DNA from: an uncultured Lachnoclostridium sp. | Lineage (GTDB): Bacteria; Bacillota; Clostridia; Lachnospirales; Lachnospiraceae | Assembly: GCA_944381625.1 (NCBI GenBank) | Contig: CALWLW010000005.1 | Location: 92,539 to 156,538, forward strand | DNA: 64,000 nucleotides | Direction of reading: 5' to 3' | Shown here: piece by piece, positions 59,670 to 64,000 of the stretch | Numbering within the stretch: position 1 is the first letter of the stretch | Layout of the letters: every line of letters starts with the position of its first letter | Program-made: the position numbers and the translations under genes | Notes under the pieces: generated by a model | Told to the model about the DNA's origin: nothing | Databases searched by the model: none | The model's input: only the letters and a program-made list of their open reading frames with translations

Positions 59670-62600
59670 ATGGTAAGACGCGTTTTTGTTGAGAAAAAAG
59701 AGGCGTATGCAGTCAAGGCGAAGGAATTGCAGGAAGAGATCCAGAGTTATCTGGGGATTCAGACTGTGACGGGGGTCAGAGTATTGATCCGCTATGATGT
59801 GGAGCATATTTCTGACGAGACTTTTGAGAAAGCCTGCCATACGGTATTCAGTGAGCCGCCGGTGGACGTCCTTTATCTGGAAGAATTTCCGGTGAAGGAA
59901 GGGGACGCGGTGTTCGGTGTGGAGTATCTGCCGGGACAGTTTGACCAGAGGGCGGATTCCGCGGTACAGTGCGTGCAGTTTCTGAATTCTTCCGAGGAGC
60001 CGGTGATCCGCACGGCCACCGTGTACGTGATCGAGGGCGGCGCGTCCGAGGAGGAACTGGCGGCGGTCAAGGCGTTCTGTATCAACCCGGTGGACTCCCG
60101 TGAGACGGATATGGAGAAACCGGATACCCTGGAGACGGTGTTCCAGGAGCCGGAGGATGTGAAGATTTTCGACGGATTCTGCGGGATGGCCCAGGAAGAT
60201 CTGAAGGAACTGTACGGCTCCCTGAACCTGGCCATGACGTTCAAGGATTTCCTGCATATTCAGAATTATTTCCGGGACGAGGAGAGACGCGATCCGTCCA
60301 TGACGGAGATCCGTGTGCTGGATACCTACTGGTCCGATCACTGCCGCCACACCACCTTTAGCACGGAGCTGACGGATGTGGCCTTTGGAGACGGCTATTA
60401 CCGCGATCCCATTGAGGGCACCTACAAGCAGTATCTGGCTGACCGGGAGGATGTCTATCAGGGCAGGAAGGACAAGTTCCCGTGCCTGATGGATCTGGCG
60501 CTGATGGCCATGAAGAAACTGAAAAAAGAAGGCAAACTCCAGGATCAGGAGGAGTCGGACGAGATCAACGCCTGCTCCATCGTGGTGCCTGTGGAGATCG
60601 ACGGAGAAGTGGAAGAGTGGCTGGTGAACTTTAAGAACGAGACCCACAACCATCCCACGGAGATCGAGCCGTTCGGCGGCGCGGCCACCTGTCTGGGCGG
60701 AGCCATCCGCGATCCGCTGTCGGGCCGCACCTATGTATATCAGGCCATGCGTGTGACCGGCGCCGCAGATCCCACGGTGTCCGCATCCGAGACGCTGAAG
60801 GGCAAGCTGCCCCAGAAGAAGCTGGTGAGGGGCGCGGCCAGCGGCTACAGTTCCTACGGTAACCAGATCGGTCTTGCCACCGGATATGTAAAAGAGATCT
60901 ATCATCCGGACTATGTGGCGAAACGTATGGAGATCGGCGCGGTCATGGGCGCGGCTCCGAGAAAAGATGTGATCCGCGAGACCTCCGATCCCGGCAACAT
61001 CATCATCCTGCTGGGAGGACGCACGGGACGCGACGGCTGCGGCGGGGCCACCGGTTCCTCCAAAGTACATACGGAAGCCTCCATCGAGACCTGCGGCGCG
61101 GAGGTACAGAAAGGAAACGCACCCACGGAGCGGAAGATCCAGAGACTGTTCCGCCGTCCGGAGGTGACGCGCCTGATCCGCAAATGCAACGATTTCGGTG
61201 CAGGCGGCGTGTCAGTGGCCATCGGAGAACTGGCGGACGGCCTGGTGGTGGATCTGGATAAAGTACCGAAGAAATACGCGGGACTGGACGGGACGGAGAT
61301 CGCCATCTCCGAGTCTCAGGAGCGTATGGCTGTGGTGGTGGACGCTGCGGATGTGGACGAGTTCATGCAGTATGCCGCGGAAGAGAACCTGGAGGCCGTA
61401 TGCGTGGCAGAGGTGACCGAGTCCCCCAGGCTGGTGCTGAAATGGAGAGGAAAAGAGATCGTCAATATCTCCCGCGCGTTCCTGAATACCAACGGAGCCC
61501 ATCAGGAGACGGCTGTGGCGGTGGATATGCCCTCTGAGACGGAGAAATATTTTGAGAGAAGAGAAGTGGGCGACGTGAGGGAGGCGTGGCTGAACACGCT
61601 GAAAGACCTGAACGTATGCTCCCAGAAGGGCCTGGTGGAGATGTTCGACGGCTCCATCGGCGCGGGCAGTGTATTCATGCCCTATGGCGGGAAATATCAG
61701 CTCACCGAGACCCAGACCATGGTGGCGAAGCTGCCTGTGCTGAAAGGAAAGACTGATACCGTGACCATGATGAGCTACGGGTTCGATCCGTACCTGTCCA
61801 GCTGGTCCCCGTACCACGGCGCGGTCTACGCGGTGCTGGAATCTGTGGCCAGAATCGTGGCTTCCGGAGGCGATTACCGGAAGATCCGCTTCACGTTCCA
61901 GGAGTACTTCCGCAGGATGACGGAAGATCCGCACCGCTGGAGCCAGCCCTTCGCGGCTCTGCTGGGGGCGTACAGCGCGCAGCTGGGATTCGGCCTGCCG
62001 TCCATCGGCGGTAAGGACAGTATGTCCGGTACCTTCAACGATATCGATGTACCGCCCACGCTGGTGTCCTTCGCGGTGGATGTGGCCAGCGATAAGACGA
62101 TCATCACGCCGGAATTGAAAAAAGCAGGCAATAAACTGATCCTTCTGAGAATCGACAAGGATGCGTACGATCTGCCGGATTATGCCCAGGCAAAGGATCT
62201 GTACGGCAAATTCTTTGAAGATATCAAGGCGGGACGGATCATATCCGCGTACGCGCTGGACGGCAAGGGCATCGTGGCCGCCGTCAGCAAGATGGCCTTC
62301 GGCAACAGGCTGGGCGTGAAACTGGAGCACAACCTGGATCCCAGGGACGCGTTCGCGCCGGGCTTCGGATGCATCGTGGCAGAGGTGCCGGACGGAAAGG
62401 TGGGAGAGCTTTCCATCACTTATACCCTGATCGGGGAAGTGACCGAGAGCGGCTTCTCTTATGGAAACGCGTCTCTGTCCATGGACGAGGCGCTGGAAGC
62501 ATGGACCGGCACGCTGGAGAAGGTCTTCCCCACTGTGGCAGTCAAAGGAAAAGAAAAACTGGATACGCCGGTCTACAAAGCGGACAGTATCTATGTGTGC

Positions 62601-63413
62601 AAACATAAAGTGGCAAGACCCACGGTGTTTATCCCGGTATTCCCGGGAACCAACTGCGAGTATGACAGCGCGAAGGCATTTGAGCGGGCCGGAGCCGACG
62701 TGGTGACGAAGATTTTCCGGAACTTAAGCGAGAGCGATATCCGCGAATCCGTGGACGAATTCGCGAAGGTGATTGGACAGTCGCAGATCATCATGTTCCC
62801 GGGCGGATTTTCCGCGGGCGACGAGCCGGACGGATCGGCCAAGTTTTTCGCTACCGCTTTCCAGAATGAGAAGATCAAAGAAGCGGTGATGAAGCTTCTG
62901 AACCAGCGGGACGGCCTGGCTCTGGGTATCTGCAACGGTTTCCAGGCGCTGATCAAACTGGGGCTGGTGCCTTACGGAGAGATCGTGGGCCAGAAAGAAG
63001 ATTCCCCGACCCTGACCTTCAATACCATCGGACGCCATATCTCCAGGATGGTATACACGAAAGTGGTGACCAACAAATCCCCGTGGCTTGCAGGCGCTGA
63101 GCTGGGCGGAGTATATACCAACCCGGCGTCCCACGGCGAAGGCCGTTTTGTGGCTCCGAAGGAATGGATCGACCGTCTCTTTGCCAACGGGCAGGTGGCG
63201 ACCCAGTACGTGGATCTGGACGGCAATCCCACCATGGACGAGGAGTGGAACGTGAACGGCTCCTATGCCTCCATCGAAGGTATCACCAGCCCGGACGGAA
63301 GGGTGCTGGGCAAGATGGCGCATTCCGAACGCCGGGGCGATTCGGTGGCGGTGAACATCTACGGCGAGCAGGACATGAAGATCTTCGGGTCCGGCGTGGC
63401 GTATTTCAAATAA
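59670..63413 (+). CDS. purL: Phosphoribosylformylglycinamidine synthase (single-chain)
   Basis: A 1247-residue fused FGAM synthase, fourth step of purine synthesis. The N-terminal and linker region (to about 220) leads into two AIRS-like halves: DTYWSDHCRHTTFSTEL, NHPTEIEPFGGAATCLGG, and GGTGRDGCGGATGSSK-like GGRTGRDGCGGATG. The C-terminal class I glutaminase domain (from about 985) has GICNGFQALI with the nucleophile Cys near 1088 and SHGEGRFV with the catalytic His/Glu. I chose ATG 59670, with GGAGG eight bases upstream; ATG 59655 would overlap the SD. It stands apart from other pur genes. Confidence 0.96.
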   Translation: MVRRVFVEKKEAYAVKAKELQEEIQSYLGIQTVTGVRVLIRYDVEHISDETFEKACHTVFSEPPVDVLYLEEFPVKEGDAVFGVEYLPGQFDQRADSAVQCVQFLNSSEEPVIRTATVYVIEGGASEEELAAVKAFCINPVDSRETDMEKPDTLETVFQEPEDVKIFDGFCGMAQEDLKELYGSLNLAMTFKDFLHIQNYFRDEERRDPSMTEIRVLDTYWSDHCRHTTFSTELTDVAFGDGYYRDPIEGTYKQYLADREDVYQGRKDKFPCLMDLALMAMKKLKKEGKLQDQEESDEINACSIVVPVEIDGEVEEWLVNFKNETHNHPTEIEPFGGAATCLGGAIRDPLSGRTYVYQAMRVTGAADPTVSASETLKGKLPQKKLVRGAASGYSSYGNQIGLATGYVKEIYHPDYVAKRMEIGAVMGAAPRKDVIRETSDPGNIIILLGGRTGRDGCGGATGSSKVHTEASIETCGAEVQKGNAPTERKIQRLFRRPEVTRLIRKCNDFGAGGVSVAIGELADGLVVDLDKVPKKYAGLDGTEIAISESQERMAVVVDAADVDEFMQYAAEENLEAVCVAEVTESPRLVLKWRGKEIVNISRAFLNTNGAHQETAVAVDMPSETEKYFERREVGDVREAWLNTLKDLNVCSQKGLVEMFDGSIGAGSVFMPYGGKYQLTETQTMVAKLPVLKGKTDTVTMMSYGFDPYLSSWSPYHGAVYAVLESVARIVASGGDYRKIRFTFQEYFRRMTEDPHRWSQPFAALLGAYSAQLGFGLPSIGGKDSMSGTFNDIDVPPTLVSFAVDVASDKTIITPELKKAGNKLILLRIDKDAYDLPDYAQAKDLYGKFFEDIKAGRIISAYALDGKGIVAAVSKMAFGNRLGVKLEHNLDPRDAFAPGFGCIVAEVPDGKVGELSITYTLIGEVTESGFSYGNASLSMDEALEAWTGTLEKVFPTVAVKGKEKLDTPVYKADSIYVCKHKVARPTVFIPVFPGTNCEYDSAKAFERAGADVVTKIFRNLSESDIRESVDEFAKVIGQSQIIMFPGGFSAGDEPDGSAKFFATAFQNEKIKEAVMKLLNQRDGLALGICNGFQALIKLGLVPYGEIVGQKEDSPTLTFNTIGRHISRMVYTKVVTNKSPWLAGAELGGVYTNPASHGEGRFVAPKEWIDRLFANGQVATQYVDLDGNPTMDEEWNVNGSYASIEGITSPDGRVLGKMAHSERRGDSVAVNIYGEQDMKIFGSGVAYFK

Positions 63414-63508
63414 AGAAGTTGGAAAAATATGGATTGTTTCCTGTGGCCGCATATTTTCTTCTGTAAATCCGGATACTAATCATGTAAAACCGGAAGGAGG
63501 AAGAAACT

Positions 63509-63826
63509 ATGACGAAATTAGACTGTTCAGTGGTAAACTGCACATTTAACAAGGACAATTCCTGCTGCAAGGACAGTATCCATGTGGGCGGACATGAGGC
63601 AAAAGTGACAGATCAGACCTGCTGTGAGAGTTTCCAGGAACGCAAGAATGACAGCATGAGCAGCAGCTGCGGTACACCCCACAAACCCACGGAGGTGTCC
63701 TGCGACGCTACCACCTGTACCTACAACCAGTCCTGCAAATGCCATGCAGAACAGATCCAGGTGAGCGGCTCCAATGCCTGTCAGTGCGAGCAGACGGAAT
63801 GCTCCACGTTCCGCTGCAACTGCTAA
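63509..63826 (+). CDS. Tandem DUF1540 cysteine-rich protein
   Basis: A 105-residue protein with two DUF1540 units: DCSVVNCTFNKDNSCCKDSIHV ending TCCESF, and VSCDATTCTYNQSCKCHAEQIQV ending TECSTFRC. About 15 Cys in total suggest zinc or iron-sulphur binding, but the family has no established function. It is common in Lachnospiraceae and often present during sporulation or stationary phase (recollection, not from sequence). SD GGAGGA precedes ATG 63509. A strong terminator follows. Confidence 0.88.
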   Translation: MTKLDCSVVNCTFNKDNSCCKDSIHVGGHEAKVTDQTCCESFQERKNDSMSSSCGTPHKPTEVSCDATTCTYNQSCKCHAEQIQVSGSNACQCEQTECSTFRCNC

Positions 63827-63860
63827 AGACAGAAAAGAAAGAACAGAAAAATGCGATGTA

Positions 63861-63904
63861 AGAGGAAAAAGACGGTTGAGAACAGCCGTCTTTTTCCTCT
63901 TTTA
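63861..63904 (+). terminator. Terminator after the DUF1540 gene
   Basis: AGAGGAAAAAGACGGTT (63861-63877) and AACAGCCGTCTTTTTCCTCT (about 63881-63900) form a long stem with one mismatch, followed by TTTT. Confidence 0.88.
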
Positions 63905-63929
63905 GTCGCCCTTTTTACCATGGATGAAG

Positions 63930-64000
63930 TGAACCCCTTTTGTTAGACAAAACAGAAGTCTAATGAAAGGGGTTATTTCATGTCGTCAGGAAAAAAGATG
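63930..64000 (+). mobile_element. Left end of an IS3-family (IS150-like) insertion sequence, continues past the window
   Basis: The sequence from 63930 begins TGAACCCCTTTTGTTAGAC, matching the TGNACC...TTAGAC ends of IS150-group elements. A short leader then carries AAAGGGG as SD, 9 bases before the ATG at 63980. Only the beginning of the element is present, so the group cannot be confirmed here. Confidence 0.7.
63980..64000 (+). CDS. IS3-family transposase OrfA, first seven codons
   Basis: ATG 63980 with GAAAGGGG upstream opens MSSGKKM and runs off the right edge. The start resembles the helix-turn-helix OrfA of IS3-family elements, which I infer mainly from the terminal sequence before it. 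Confidence 0.55.

Overview
The window reads as chromosome of a Gram-positive anaerobe of the Clostridia, most likely a Lachnospiraceae. Supporting marks are the SCIFF peptide with its radical SAM maturase, the run recJ-apt-relA-MBL hydrolase-hemZ-hisS-aspS, a single-chain PurL, a DUF1540 protein, bacteriohemerythrin, strong AGGAGG ribosome sites and GC-rich codon use in the core. No rRNA, CRISPR array or prophage was seen. One tRNA-Gly(GCC) is present, and the right edge enters an IS3-family element.

Layout. 1-3974: a tight catabolic operon (PfkB kinase, nucleoside phosphorylase, BtpA-family barrel, iron alcohol dehydrogenase, TrpA-like aldolase). 4051-9193: an AT-rich accessory stretch with a YoeB/RelB-type toxin-antitoxin pair, a folded inverted-repeat element, a 28-residue membrane peptide with a decayed second copy, a lipoprotein, and several unrecognised small genes. 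9330-11881: a DUF4143 ATPase and an NYN/OST-HTH protein. 12021-16581 (minus): two complete aconitase-superfamily hydro-lyases plus a Gfo/Idh/MocA dehydrogenase. 16776-18594: a CNNM/CBS membrane protein and a TIGR04086 protein. 18745-26206: a sugar locus with a double-sensor LacI regulator diverging from an ABC importer and a GH32-like hydrolase, with TTTACGTAAA-type operators between. 26288-28144: scfA and scfB separated by a duplicated hairpin repeat. 28158-38158: housekeeping genes.

38203-46408: a LysR regulator diverging from an eight-gene acid-catabolism operon (DUF1932 dehydrogenase, class I fumarase-like alpha/beta pair, DUF6282 amidohydrolase, two-part TAXI-TRAP importer, RraA-type aldolase, 4-oxalocrotonate tautomerase). 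It resembles the tautomerase/hydratase/aldolase end of aromatic meta-cleavage pathways but has no oxygenase. It is the best candidate here for an undescribed pathway.

46515-64000: a 5'-truncated Rpn-type nuclease; a MacB-like exporter whose middle gene is a membrane-anchored CARDB-like protein; a lipase-like membrane protein; a LUD protein; PepF; a nitroreductase; tRNA-Gly; a 27-residue holin-like toxin facing a promoter-terminator unit that looks like its antisense RNA; DUF6512; uridine kinase; two tandem 57-residue paralogous DNA-binding-like proteins; hemerythrin; PurL; DUF1540; and the start of the IS3-family element. All functions are read from sequence by eye. Family calls rest on visible motifs, and pathway assignments are inference.
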